Positions 1 to 7,881 of a stretch of DNA of 15,221 nt are shown piece after piece. A model generated the notes under the pieces. That model was given only the letters and a program-made list of their open reading frames with translations, was not told where the DNA came from and did not search any database. Where the stretch lies: positions 1 through 15,221 of the forward strand of contig JAEEGN010000053.1 in assembly GCA_016280345.1 (NCBI GenBank), given 5' to 3'. How positions within the stretch are numbered: the stretch's first letter is position 1; each line of letters opens with the position of its first letter. The translations under genes were made by a program, and so were the position numbers. The stretch is from Selenomonadaceae bacterium. GTDB taxonomy: Bacteria; Bacillota; Negativicutes; Selenomonadales; Selenomonadaceae.

Positions 1-937
1 CAAAATCCTGCTCCATTGGCGTTAGGAACTGCATCGTCCGCGGAAGGTGCAGAACATGGAACAGCCATTTGTGATGGACGATCTGGGTAGCGAAAGACCC
101 CACCACGAAACAGGCGTTTTCCTGTACTGCTTGCAAGAACGACTGTACCTCTGCAATCTCAGCCATGATGTCGGAGGTGACTGCCCGACGATACACAGCG
201 TCGATAATATGGCCGCTTGGCGAAAGGAGCACGCCGTCCGCAAAGCTAAGGTCACGGATATCCGCAATCTCGCAGTTCACACCGACCCGCTGGAAATGGC
301 GGGCAAATTCCTGAAACTCCCGCAACGTTCCTTTGTCAAGGAAATCGACGATAGCGATGTTTGGCTCCGCTACCTTCCGCTCATTCCGCTCATAAAAAGA
401 AAGGAAACACTTCACCCAGCGGTCAAACATCTCCATGCTACGGAACCGGTACCGGCGGCGCATTTCCTGGTGTGCCGGGTTATCAATCAGGAGCTCGTCC
501 AACAGCCGGTCTTCGTTCATGCCGCTCGTCCCATCGGTATTGACTTCGCAAAACTGAAAATCACCGGTATCCTCGTGGTAAAAGATATCGAACCGTGCCA
601 TCGGCAAAAGGGGAACGCCACTGCGCGGCGCCAGAATCAGTGCCTTGAGTTCCGGGAAGAAAGGGAATAATGCTCGATACTCCTCCCGGGCAAGATATTC
701 CCGAATCACTTTCTCAAAGATACTGTGCGCCGTCTTCACGATCTCCTGAAAACGGCGGATATCCTCCTCGCTGTAAAGCCGCGGAACCTGTACCGTGCGG
801 GTGGTGAGCCTCCCCCGGAAATACAGCGGTGACCGCTCGATATTGTCGCGTAAAGCCAGCGCTCCGGCCTTGTTCCCTTCGCGGTTGCCTTCAATCAACG
901 CTCGATATTCTTCTTTGATTGCAGCGATTGGCTTCAT
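1..937 (-). CDS. Glutathionylspermidine/glutathione-synthetase-like ATP-dependent ligase (C-terminus cut by window edge)
   Basis: The minus-strand frame is open from an ATG at 937 to the left edge, giving 312 residues with no stop, so the gene continues outside the window. About residues 125-150 read ARFDIFYHEDTG followed by FCEVNTDGTSGMNEDR. An acidic-Asn-Asp pattern of this kind is typical of the substrate/metal-binding part of the glutathionylspermidine synthase (circularly permuted ATP-grasp) family. The start lies 4 bases after the stop of the glutamate-cysteine ligase and has a GGAG about 9 bases upstream, so the two are translationally coupled. The context suggests that it adds the next residue or an amine to gamma-glutamylcysteine. 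Its real product (glutathione, an amide of it, or another thiol) cannot be read from the sequence. The family call is moderate and the substrate is inference. The ATP-binding C-terminal part is not visible. Confidence 0.7.
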   Translation of the reverse strand, partial: MKPIAAIKEEYRALIEGNREGNKAGALALRDNIERSPLYFRGRLTTRTVQVPRLYSEEDIRRFQEIVKTAHSIFEKVIREYLAREEYRALFPFFPELKALILAPRSGVPLLPMARFDIFYHEDTGDFQFCEVNTDGTSGMNEDRLLDELLIDNPAHQEMRRRYRFRSMEMFDRWVKCFLSFYERNERKVAEPNIAIVDFLDKGTLREFQEFARHFQRVGVNCEIADIRDLSFADGVLLSPSGHIIDAVYRRAVTSDIMAEIAEVQSFLQAVQENACFVVGSFATQIVHHKWLFHVLHLPRTMQFLTPMEQDF

Positions 938-941
938 GCTA

Positions 942-2195
942 TCACTCCGAATTGCCGGTAATCTTACTGATCCCGCCATAGCGAATGACTTGGCGGAACG
1001 GTTCCAGAAAAGCCCGCTCCTCAACCGGCAGATTGCGTTCCGCCAGCGCCAGAAGTGCCGTCGCCATCTCCCGGATCGGCTTCCCGTAGATGGTGGCCTC
1101 CCAGCCCTGCGCCATCAGATTGCTTTCAGCTACCTGAAGATCGTACTCTGTGATCCGTCCTGCCCGAATACTTTCCTGCGCAAGGGTCAGCCCTTCCCTG
1201 GAATAGAGCGCCCCCTTGATCAGCGCGCTGTACGCCAGCATGAACACTTCAGGCATGGAGTCCGCCATCCGCAGTTCCAAATATCGCTTCAAGCGAACAT
1301 CGGGAAATGCCATGGACAGAATATGAACCAATGCTTCCTCTTCCAGCGGCTCTTCCCCGTAAATCTCCGCCACCGTCTGAAAACCAGTATAGCGGTTTTC
1401 CCCGTTCACCGGCAGGAAGATGGGCGGCATCTTTCCCAGGAACGCCGCATAATCAGCGAAGCCAAAATCAGATTTGAAGACCTCCGGCACGATACCGCAG
1501 CGGGACGGATCCACCCGGTTCCAGATATCCGTCCGCTTCAGATGACACGTCAACGGGTTACCCTCAAAAGCGGTCGCATGATTCGCCAAAAGTTTCAGCA
1601 CCGGCGAAAAGAAATAGGCCGCCTGCATCTTTTGCCGGAAATCGTCCTCCGAGAAGAAATCAATCGACACCTGCACCGAAGCCGTGCCACGCATCATCTC
1701 GCGGCCACCGGTGCCCGTCCAGGCAAAATGCCCGTCCATCAATCGGTAACGTTCCTTGGGAATCAATGTGAGCTCCTCCACCCTGCTCACCGGCTGGCAT
1801 CCTACCGTAAGTGCTTCGTATTCCAAGGACGCGAGCACTTCTCGCAAGTTCCGGAGAAATCCGCTATAGACTTCCCTGATATGCGCCACGGACTCCGTGG
1901 CTGCGATGCTGATCTCAAGCTGGGCAGCAGGCTCCAGGGTAATGACAAACTCCGGCCCGGAAAAGCCAAAAAGGTCCTCGCCTGGTAGAGCCGTTGCACC
2001 CGGATAAAGCGTCATGAGTGACCGCAAAATTTCACGAACCCCACCCGGCCCAGCGTAGGGAACTGCTTCCCCGGTATCCCGGCGCAGGATGAAATGCTCA
2101 ATCTCCACGCCCAACCAAGGACGGGGAACACGCTTGATCCCTTTCCGAAAATACTCTGTGAATGCCTCTGCCCATTGCGTCTTTTGCCTTTCCAT
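942..2195 (-). CDS. gshA: Glutamate-cysteine ligase, plant/GCS2 type
   Basis: This 417-residue cytoplasmic enzyme should join L-glutamate and L-cysteine with ATP to make gamma-glutamylcysteine, the first step of low-molecular-weight thiol synthesis. Family hallmarks are GVEIEHF (29-35), ITLEPAAQLEIS (85-96), PKERYRLMD (146-154) and MMRGTASVQVSID (167-179), with a later block around YFFSPVLKLLANHATAFEG. The length matches the GCS2/EgtA group. The frame is open back to a TTG at 2222, but the ATG at 2195 is preferred because AGGTGAG lies just upstream of it while the TTG has no ribosome binding site. It is the first gene of a two-gene unit with the ligase at 1-937, driven from the promoter at 2270-2297. 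An EgtA-like role in another thiol pathway is the main alternative. Confidence 0.88.
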   Translation of the reverse strand: MERQKTQWAEAFTEYFRKGIKRVPRPWLGVEIEHFILRRDTGEAVPYAGPGGVREILRSLMTLYPGATALPGEDLFGFSGPEFVITLEPAAQLEISIAATESVAHIREVYSGFLRNLREVLASLEYEALTVGCQPVSRVEELTLIPKERYRLMDGHFAWTGTGGREMMRGTASVQVSIDFFSEDDFRQKMQAAYFFSPVLKLLANHATAFEGNPLTCHLKRTDIWNRVDPSRCGIVPEVFKSDFGFADYAAFLGKMPPIFLPVNGENRYTGFQTVAEIYGEEPLEEEALVHILSMAFPDVRLKRYLELRMADSMPEVFMLAYSALIKGALYSREGLTLAQESIRAGRITEYDLQVAESNLMAQGWEATIYGKPIREMATALLALAERNLPVEERAFLEPFRQVIRYGGISKITGNSE

Positions 2196-2269
2196 ACTTC
2201 TCACCTGAATCCTGTCTTTCAAACAAACCTTGGAAGAATGTCTGCCACCGGCGGAGATTCTTCCCTTCT

Positions 2270-2297
2270 GTTATATCATATTTTCATACAATTGCAA
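2270..2297 (-). promoter_or_regulatory. Candidate sigma-A promoter for the thiol-ligase operon
   Basis: On the minus strand TTGCAA (2292-2297) and TATAAC (2270-2275) are separated by 16 bases. The site lies between the recO terminator and the glutamate-cysteine ligase start. An imperfect dyad, GTCCC (2320-2324) with GGGAC (2336-2340), sits just upstream of the -35 and could be an operator or a weak second terminator. Confidence 0.55.
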
Positions 2298-2381
2298 CCT
2301 TTTGCCGAACTGCTAAAACGTCCCGACCTACCTTAGGGACATCACTCCGCATTTCCAAATCGTTGAAACGGCCCCATTGGA

Positions 2382-2404
2382 AAAAGCGCCGAAAAACCGG
2401 CGCC
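2382..2404 (-). terminator. Intrinsic terminator after recO
   Basis: A six-base GC stem (2387-2392 pairing with 2399-2404) has a six-base loop and is followed on the minus strand by five T (2382-2386). It lies 10 bases past the recO stop and closes the phoH-ybeY-era-recO operon. Confidence 0.75.
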
Positions 2405-2414
2405 ATAACAAGGA

Positions 2415-3155
2415 TTAACCGGCAAGTTGCCGGATAAAACCCAAGGATTTCAGATTTTTACCTAAGAGATGATAGAGTCCACCCAGAAGGAATGTCTCAG
2501 CTGCTATCAGGTCATCCTTTTTCGCAGTGAAAGCTGCCGGCGCCTGCCAGTCCAGAGAAGACAATAGTAGCAGGAACTCACGCAAAGAATCGGGGTACGG
2601 CCTGCTGCCAATCGTCTCCCCAGCGCAGGACGCGCAGAGAGCGCCTCCCTCGCTGACGCTGAACGCTCCTTCCGCTTCCACCGGCCGTCCACAACGGCAA
2701 CATTCTTCCAGTTTGAAACCGACCCCGGCGAACGCCAAAAGCTGATACCCGGCAATCAGCGCCACCAGGCGGGGATTCCGCGGTCCACAGGCAGAAAGGA
2801 CATTCGGCAGCCAATCATACAATTTCTCGTCCGGATCGCCCTCCGGCGTCAGTTCCAACAGAAGCTCCGCCACGAAGGAAGCGTAAGCCATTGCTGTAAG
2901 GTCGTTGGTTAGGCTTGGAAAACGCTGCCGTACCGACGCCTGCCGTACCGTATCGACGCGCTCCCCTTCAGTCAGCGTGATCTCCAAGCGATTGAACAAC
3001 TGCAAAGCGCCGGAAAGGGGACTTTTGGGGCGACGGCAGCCAAAAGCCGCCGCCCGGATTCGACCCCGGGCACGGGAAAAGAGCTGGAGCATCTTGTCGG
3101 CCTCACCCCAGTTCCTCACCTCCAGCAATATAGCCTCCGTGGTATATAACGCCAT
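2415..3155 (-). CDS. recO: DNA repair/recombination mediator RecO
   Basis: RecO (246 residues, the usual length) binds ssDNA and, with RecR, loads RecA on SSB-coated gaps. The N-terminal OB-fold begins with MALYTTEAILLEVRNWGEAD, and its GEADK-like turn is typical. The helical C-terminal domain carries a zinc finger of two pairs, C152-x-x-C155 and C174-x-x-C177, as in many Firmicutes RecO proteins. The ATG at 3155 has GGGAG about 8 bases upstream. It is the last gene of the operon, 27 bases after era, and a terminator follows. Nothing appears missing or altered. Confidence 0.93.
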   Translation of the reverse strand: MALYTTEAILLEVRNWGEADKMLQLFSRARGRIRAAAFGCRRPKSPLSGALQLFNRLEITLTEGERVDTVRQASVRQRFPSLTNDLTAMAYASFVAELLLELTPEGDPDEKLYDWLPNVLSACGPRNPRLVALIAGYQLLAFAGVGFKLEECCRCGRPVEAEGAFSVSEGGALCASCAGETIGSRPYPDSLREFLLLLSSLDWQAPAAFTAKKDDLIAAETFLLGGLYHLLGKNLKSLGFIRQLAG

Positions 3156-3182
3156 ATCGCATCTCCCGCACTTATTCCCGCT

Positions 3183-4070
3183 TTAATCAAACCCCAGGTT
3201 CTTCAGCACCGCCGGCCGGTTACGCCAATCGCGTTGCACCTTGACCCATAAATCGAGATATACCTTTGCCCCCAGAAGCGTCTCGATATCATGACGGGCC
3301 CGTCGACCGGTTTCTTTCAACATTGCGCCGTGCCCGCCGATGATGATTCCCTTCTGAGAATCCCGCTCCACATAGATCGTCGCGCGTATGTAGATATCTC
3401 CCTTGGGGCGGGTTTTCATCTCGTCCACATCGACTGCCACGGAGTGCGGCACCTCATCCCGAGTCATCTCCAGCAGTTTCTCACGCACCAACTCTGCGAC
3501 AATCAGCCGCTCCGGCTGGTCTGTTACCATGTCCTCCGGATAATAGGCCGGCCCTTCGGGCAGATATTTCTTCACCTCACCCAAAAGCGCCTCCAGATTG
3601 TCCTTTTCCTTGGCTGAAATCGGCACGATGCCGGCAAAGTCGTATTGTTTCCTGTAGCTGTCAATAATCGGCAGGACCGTTTCCCGGTCAATGAGATCCA
3701 ACTTATTGACCACTAACACCACCGGCCGCCGAGTCGCTGCCAACCGCTCCAGGATGAAGCGCTCACCAGCTCCCATCTTCTCCGTAGCGTCCACAACAAA
3801 CAGAATGGCGTCGATTTCCTTCAGTGTATTCTCGACGGTATGCGCCATATACTCCCCCAGCTTATGGAGAGGCTTGTGCACTCCCGGCGTATCGATAAAG
3901 ACCATCTGCGCGTCCGGCTGGGTCAGCACACAGAGAATGCGGTTTCGTGTCGTTTGCGGCTTATCGGACATGATGGCAATCTTCTGACCGATCAGGCTGT
4001 TGATGAGCGTGGACTTGCCCACGTTGGGCCGGCCGATGACGGCAACAAACCCTGATTTATGTTTTTCCAA
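3183..4070 (-). CDS. era: GTPase Era
   Basis: Era (295 residues) is an essential GTPase that binds the 3' end of 16S rRNA and assists 30S assembly. All GTPase motifs are present: G1 GRPNVGKST (13-21), G2 around QTTRN (39-43), G3 DTPG (60-63), G4 NKLD (122-125) and G5 SAK (152-154). The C-terminal KH RNA-binding domain shows its GxxG loop in GIIIGGHGAMLKETG (241-255). Translation starts at a TTG (4070) that has AGGAG at the correct distance, and no nearby in-frame ATG fits as well. The gene lies 21 bases after ybeY and 27 before recO. The absence of the dgkA and cdd genes often found between ybeY and era in other Firmicutes is a lineage difference, not a defect. Confidence 0.96.
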   Translation of the reverse strand: MEKHKSGFVAVIGRPNVGKSTLINSLIGQKIAIMSDKPQTTRNRILCVLTQPDAQMVFIDTPGVHKPLHKLGEYMAHTVENTLKEIDAILFVVDATEKMGAGERFILERLAATRRPVVLVVNKLDLIDRETVLPIIDSYRKQYDFAGIVPISAKEKDNLEALLGEVKKYLPEGPAYYPEDMVTDQPERLIVAELVREKLLEMTRDEVPHSVAVDVDEMKTRPKGDIYIRATIYVERDSQKGIIIGGHGAMLKETGRRARHDIETLLGAKVYLDLWVKVQRDWRNRPAVLKNLGFD

Positions 4071-4091
4071 TTTCTTCTCCTGTCCCCGCCG

Positions 4092-4556
4092 TCACTGGCG
4101 CGGGATATCCAGCGCCTCCATGACGCGTTTCTGCTCCTGTTCCATTTCCCGACGGTCTGCTTCCTCGATATGGTCATAGCCCAAAAGGTGCAACATGCCG
4201 TGCACCGTCAAGAACGCAATCTCCCGGCGAAGACTGTGACCATATTCCGTTGCCTGTGCCCTGGCCCTCTCAACCGAAAGGACGATATCGCCGAGGACGT
4301 CCGTATCCGGCCCGCCGGCAACCACCGGTTCCTCCCCTTCCCGTAAAGCGAAGGAAAGCACATCGGTGGGCCGGTCAATCTGGCGGTACTCCTTATTGAG
4401 CGTATGGATATACGCATCGTTTGTCAGCGTCACGCTGACTTCAGCCGTGGATGCCCCGAACATTTCCCCGACTTTCTCCACCGCCAAACGTACCGTCGTC
4501 TCAATCTCATCGGGAAATGACAGCCCCTCGGGATAGCTGCTGATGATGATTTCCAT
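4092..4556 (-). CDS. ybeY: Endoribonuclease YbeY (rRNA maturation factor)
   Basis: This 154-residue metalloprotein takes part in 16S rRNA 3'-end maturation and ribosome quality control. The family signature HGMLHLLGYDH gives the three zinc ligands H119, H123 and H129. The conserved LNKEYR (53-58) and TDVLSF (64-69) segments, which line the active-site cleft, are present. It lies 12 bases downstream of phoH and upstream of era, the conserved arrangement for this ribosome-maturation cluster. Length and motifs are complete. Confidence 0.95.
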   Translation of the reverse strand: MEIIISSYPEGLSFPDEIETTVRLAVEKVGEMFGASTAEVSVTLTNDAYIHTLNKEYRQIDRPTDVLSFALREGEEPVVAGGPDTDVLGDIVLSVERARAQATEYGHSLRREIAFLTVHGMLHLLGYDHIEEADRREMEQEQKRVMEALDIPRQ

Positions 4557-4568
4557 GACACCGCTCCT

Positions 4569-5558
4569 TCATGTTCCGGGGCGTTCCGGCGCTTTCCGGC
4601 CAGCCGTCACATATCTCTCGTAAGCCGCCACGATTCGGCTGACAACCTCATGGCGGATGATATCGCTCTCGTCAAAGCGCACTACCGCCAGCCCGTCAAC
4701 GCCTTCCAACGCCGCTACCGCCTCGGTGAGTCCGCTGACTGTTCCCCGCGGCAAGTCAATCTGGCTCAAGTCGCCGGTTACTACCATGCGGGAAGCGATG
4801 CCCAGCCGCGTCAGGAACATCTTCATCTGCCGGCCGGTCGTATTCTGAGCCTCGTCCAGAATGACAAAGGCGCTGTCCAAAGTGCGCCCTCGCATATAGG
4901 CCAGCGGTGCAATCTCGATGATGCCCTTCGCCAGAAGCCGCTGATAGGTATCCACACCGAATATATCCTGCAATGCATCGTAAAGCGGACGCAAATAAGG
5001 ATCGACCTTTTCCTGCATATCACCGGGCAGAAAACCCAGCCGTTCTCCCGCCTCTACCGCAGGCCGCGTCAGGATAATCCGGCTGACGTGCTTTGCCCGG
5101 AGTGCCGCCACCGCCATTACCACTGCCAGATACGTCTTGCCAGTACCGGCCGGCCCCACGCCGAACGTCACCGCATGGCGACGGATCGCTTCGATATATC
5201 GTTGCTGGCCCACGGTCTTCGGCCGTATCTGGCGTCCTTTTGCCGATACCAGGACCGTCCCGGAAAAAAGCGCGTGCAATGCCTTTCCCTCGCCTGCCTT
5301 TGCCAACCGCACCGCGTAACGTACTTCATGCATCGTGACCGGCGTACCCTGTCGGTAAAGCCCCTGCAGCTCGCGCAAGGCCAGCGCCGCTGCCTGCGCT
5401 TCCTTCTCCCCGCCGGATACCATGACACCATCGCCGCGGCTCACGACCTGACATTCAAAGCTGTCCGCCAACACCCGCAAGAATTCGTCATGCCCACCCA
5501 AGAGCGCGTATGCCTCCTGCCGGTCCGAAAATTCAATCATCGTCTCATGAAATCGCAA
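4569..5558 (-). CDS. phoH: PhoH-family ATPase (PhoH/YbeZ type)
   Basis: This 329-residue PhoH-like NTPase is normally found with ybeY, where it is thought to act in RNA metabolism or ribosome maturation. A KH-like N-terminal region is followed by the helicase-like ATPase core: Walker A GPAGTGKT (135-142), TRPAVEAGERLGFLPGD (164-180) and Walker B VILDEAQ (232-238). The start is uncertain. The frame begins at TTG 5558, and the first in-frame ATG is at 5540 (residue 7). Neither has a well-placed ribosome binding site, although a perfect AAGGAGG lies at 5595-5601, too far upstream. The gene is first in the operon, with a promoter at 5616-5645. Confidence 0.92.
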   Translation of the reverse strand: MRFHETMIEFSDRQEAYALLGGHDEFLRVLADSFECQVVSRGDGVMVSGGEKEAQAAALALRELQGLYRQGTPVTMHEVRYAVRLAKAGEGKALHALFSGTVLVSAKGRQIRPKTVGQQRYIEAIRRHAVTFGVGPAGTGKTYLAVVMAVAALRAKHVSRIILTRPAVEAGERLGFLPGDMQEKVDPYLRPLYDALQDIFGVDTYQRLLAKGIIEIAPLAYMRGRTLDSAFVILDEAQNTTGRQMKMFLTRLGIASRMVVTGDLSQIDLPRGTVSGLTEAVAALEGVDGLAVVRFDESDIIRHEVVSRIVAAYERYVTAGRKAPERPGT

Positions 5559-5615
5559 CCATCTGCCGGAACGCCCTTCCCCAGGCCGCCCGTTCCTCCT
5601 TCTCGCGTTTTTCTT

Positions 5616-5645
5616 ATTTTACATTAAAGGGAAGCGCCGCGTCAA
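5616..5645 (-). promoter_or_regulatory. Promoter of the phoH-ybeY-era-recO operon
   Basis: On the minus strand TTGACG (5640-5645) and TAAAAT (5616-5621) are separated by 18 bases. It begins about 20 bases downstream of the glutamine synthetase terminator, and nothing else upstream could drive phoH. Confidence 0.65.
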
Positions 5646-5655
5646 TTGCTGCACA

Positions 5656-5691
5656 TAAAAGAAGTCGCCGGAGAGGCAACCTCTTCCGGCG
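5656..5691 (-). terminator. Intrinsic terminator after glutamine synthetase
   Basis: A strong stem pairs 5666-5676 with 5680-5691, with a CAA loop and one bulged base. On the minus strand it is followed by a T-rich tract (TTCTTTTATG). It lies 17 bases past the glutamine synthetase stop codon. Confidence 0.8.
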
Positions 5692-5707
5692 GCATTCCTT
5701 TTCCATT

Positions 5708-7594
5708 TTAGATCATATTCTTTTTGTACGCATCGTAGAGGGCTTTCAGTTCCTCCATCTTGTCGTACATTTCCACCTGGAGGCCAGAAGCGGCAGCGAA
5801 ATCGCCAGCATTCAAAGCATTGACGAGCAACGTGAAGAGAGATTTCTCGTCAATGCTGTCCTTCGCCAGATAATTGCGAATGCCGCTAATCTTCGTCCAG
5901 TTGTAGGAATCCTGATCGGTGACAAAGTCGGCGTCGATTTCTTTCGCTGCCCGGACGATGGCACGATTCTCCGGAATGATACGGCTGATGAGTTCGGTCT
6001 TCCAGCGGAGCAACGCCCCTTCGACAAACGCCTTGACAATCTTGTCGGATAGCGCGCCGCCCGCCGTGATGACGGCCCGTTTCTCGGGATAATTGTTGAG
6101 ATTCTCCATGTTCTCCCAGACTGTCGCCGGCGGCGCGCCAAACAGCTGGTCACGTTCTTCCGCCGTGTAATCTTCGAACACATCTTCTTCGCTACGATAC
6201 GCCCGGTCTGTTTCCAGATAGAAGCCCTTCTCACCCGGCTTCTTGGAAAGCTCCGCCAAAAGTTCCGCCGTCGTCTTGTCGATAGCATTCTGCACGCCGT
6301 CCAAGACCGCTGAATATATAGCGGCAAGAGCAATGTATGTATTCGTGTATGGATTGCAGGCGCGAAGCTCAAAGCGTGTGGCCCGGGGATTCCTGACGTC
6401 GCGCACCAAGCCTGCCAGGATTGTCCGGTTGCGGGACGGAATTGCCGGCGAATGGCCCAACGAGGTGACTATGCAAACCGGCGCCTCAAAGCCGGGCTTC
6501 AAGCGATTCAGCGAATCATTCGTCGCCGAGACAAAGGGATTAATGACCTCGTAATTCTTCAGAAGCCCCATGATGGCGCCATAGCCTACTGCGCTCATGA
6601 AATCCTTCGTCATCTCTTTTGCTGAGAAAAGATTCACTGTCTGGCCGTCCTTCATGACCGCCGCCATCCCGATATGGGTGTGCTCGCCGTTCCCTGCCAG
6701 ACCAATCATCGGCTTGGCCTTGAAATTGACCTCCAGACCGTTCTCCCGAAAAACTTCTTTGACCAGCGTGCGGACAAGAAGCTCATTGTCCGCCGCTTGC
6801 AACGCATCGGCGTACTCCCAGTCCATCTCGATCTGCTCGCAGACATGCGACATGTTGCCCGACTCGTCGATATGCGCCTTGAGACCGCCGACCTCCTTGT
6901 GCCCCATCTCCGCTTTCAAACCATACTTTTCAACCAGCAGGACGCTCTGCTCCAGCGCCGTGCGAACCGCGCCGCGTGTCCTCTGCCAGTACTGTTCCTG
7001 CATGACCTGAGAGGCCGACATCTCCGCAATATCTGCCTCCTCCAGCGGCGTCTTGACCCAGAACTCCAGCTCCGTCGCTGAAGTGAACTGGATATCCTGC
7101 ACTTCACCGCCATCGATATGCTCCAGCCCGGAAATATGGGGATGGGCCGCGAAAAGCGACAGCAGTTCTTTCTTGACATAGTCCAGCGTATCCTTCAGGA
7201 TAGCCCGGGAATCCACCCGGTTCCCCTCGTGAATCAGGAACGCCGGGATGCGTAGCGTGCCGACCGGCAGCTCGGTCTCATTGTCGTAATGCTCATAATT
7301 ATAGTCCACGAACCAGTTGACGCTGGGATCGATAGGCATATCGACCTTGGCGTTGTTCAGGGTGGCAATACCCGGCAGCACGACGGAGGAACCGTCGGTT
7401 TGGACAGCGGTCCCCGCATAGAAATTGTCGATATCCTTCAGGAAAATGCGAATGGGAATCTTCTCGTCCGTGTCATTACCGGCCAAATCAATACCCACAA
7501 GGGATACGAATTTGATCTCGGGATGCACCTTTAGCATCTCCAGAATCTTTTCCTTCTGTGAACCAGCCGGAATCACATACAACAATTCTTCCAT
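5708..7594 (-). CDS. glnA: Glutamine synthetase, long form (628 residues)
   Basis: It should make glutamine from glutamate, ammonia and ATP in the cytoplasm. Catalytic-core landmarks are TELEFW (174-179), a metal/ATP segment GNGEHTHIGM (301-310), the NRLKPGFEAP block (363-372), and RATRFELRACN (404-414). Type I enzymes have about 440-470 residues. Here roughly 190 residues follow the core and the N-terminal region is also divergent, so this is neither classical GlnA nor clearly the roughly 700-residue type III. The frame is open upstream to 7642, but the ATG at 7594 has AAAGGGTGG at the right distance. The gene is monocistronic, with a promoter at 7705-7733, a leader hairpin at 7631-7674 and a terminator at 5656-5691. 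A glutamine-synthetase-fold ligase with another amine substrate is the alternative. Confidence 0.87.
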   Translation of the reverse strand: MEELLYVIPAGSQKEKILEMLKVHPEIKFVSLVGIDLAGNDTDEKIPIRIFLKDIDNFYAGTAVQTDGSSVVLPGIATLNNAKVDMPIDPSVNWFVDYNYEHYDNETELPVGTLRIPAFLIHEGNRVDSRAILKDTLDYVKKELLSLFAAHPHISGLEHIDGGEVQDIQFTSATELEFWVKTPLEEADIAEMSASQVMQEQYWQRTRGAVRTALEQSVLLVEKYGLKAEMGHKEVGGLKAHIDESGNMSHVCEQIEMDWEYADALQAADNELLVRTLVKEVFRENGLEVNFKAKPMIGLAGNGEHTHIGMAAVMKDGQTVNLFSAKEMTKDFMSAVGYGAIMGLLKNYEVINPFVSATNDSLNRLKPGFEAPVCIVTSLGHSPAIPSRNRTILAGLVRDVRNPRATRFELRACNPYTNTYIALAAIYSAVLDGVQNAIDKTTAELLAELSKKPGEKGFYLETDRAYRSEEDVFEDYTAEERDQLFGAPPATVWENMENLNNYPEKRAVITAGGALSDKIVKAFVEGALLRWKTELISRIIPENRAIVRAAKEIDADFVTDQDSYNWTKISGIRNYLAKDSIDEKSLFTLLVNALNAGDFAAASGLQVEMYDKMEELKALYDAYKKNMI

Positions 7595-7630
7595 CGTCAA
7601 CCACCCTTTCTGCATCTGTGGCGGCGCAAT

Positions 7631-7674
7631 AAAAAAAGCCACATGAAACCATGACCATCATGGCCCCATACGGC
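7631..7674 (-). promoter_or_regulatory. Terminator-like attenuator hairpin in the glutamine synthetase leader
   Basis: On the minus strand 7674-7638 folds into a hairpin of up to 17 pairs. It has an outer 8-pair arm (two G-U), three G-U pairs, and an inner perfect CCATGA/TCATGG arm with a three-base loop. Seven T follow immediately (7637-7631). The hairpin lies between the promoter (predicted start near 7698) and the start codon at 7594, and no upstream minus-strand gene exists for it to terminate. It therefore looks like an attenuator. The small GGC-GACGTT-GCC hairpin just before it would share the first three bases of the terminator stem. Confidence 0.65.
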
Positions 7675-7704
7675 AACGTCGCCTTATCTTTCTTATCGCG
7701 TTTG

Positions 7705-7733
7705 AGTATAGCACGGTCCGAAGCGGTTGTCTA
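7705..7733 (-). promoter_or_regulatory. Promoter of glutamine synthetase
   Basis: On the minus strand TAGACA (7728-7733) and TATACT (7705-7710) are separated by 17 bases, each differing from consensus by one base. It gives a leader of about 105 bases before the ATG at 7594. Confidence 0.8.
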
Positions 7734-7881
7734 GTTTTTTTTGAAAAACGATGTCTTTTCTTTTTCCGGTTCGAATGAAACACCAGAGACCACAAAACAT
7801 ATGAAAAAAGCTCCGGACAGGCAGCTCTTCGCACAGAGCATCTGCTTCCTAAATCATGCCATGAAAGATTCCCGCGCCCCG
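7734..7881. other. Intergenic spacer between divergent promoters
   Basis: The whole gene-free stretch between the glutamine synthetase ATG (7594) and the HTH gene start (7963) is about 370 bases. It holds the glutamine synthetase leader and promoter, this AT-rich spacer, and the promoter at 7882-7910. Within the spacer I see no convincing gene, tRNA or further promoter. An open plus-strand frame across it is only the upstream extension of the HTH frame. Confidence 0.5.

Noticed and set aside
47..670. 207-codon plus-strand frame near the left edge
   Set aside because: It is opposite the edge-truncated ligase gene, whose minus frame is open throughout and carries the glutathionylspermidine-synthetase motif.
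795..1988. 397-codon plus-strand frame opposite the glutamate-cysteine ligase
   Set aside because: It is antisense to a clear family member and its Arg/His-rich translation has no recognisable motif.
4650..5627. 325-codon plus-strand frame opposite phoH
   Set aside because: Antisense shadow of a conserved gene; no ribosome binding site or domain.
7488..7676. Possible leader peptide overlapping the glutamine synthetase hairpin
   Set aside because: It begins at a TTG without a ribosome binding site and runs into the glutamine synthetase gene in another frame; no run of Gln or Glu codons suggests a sensing peptide.
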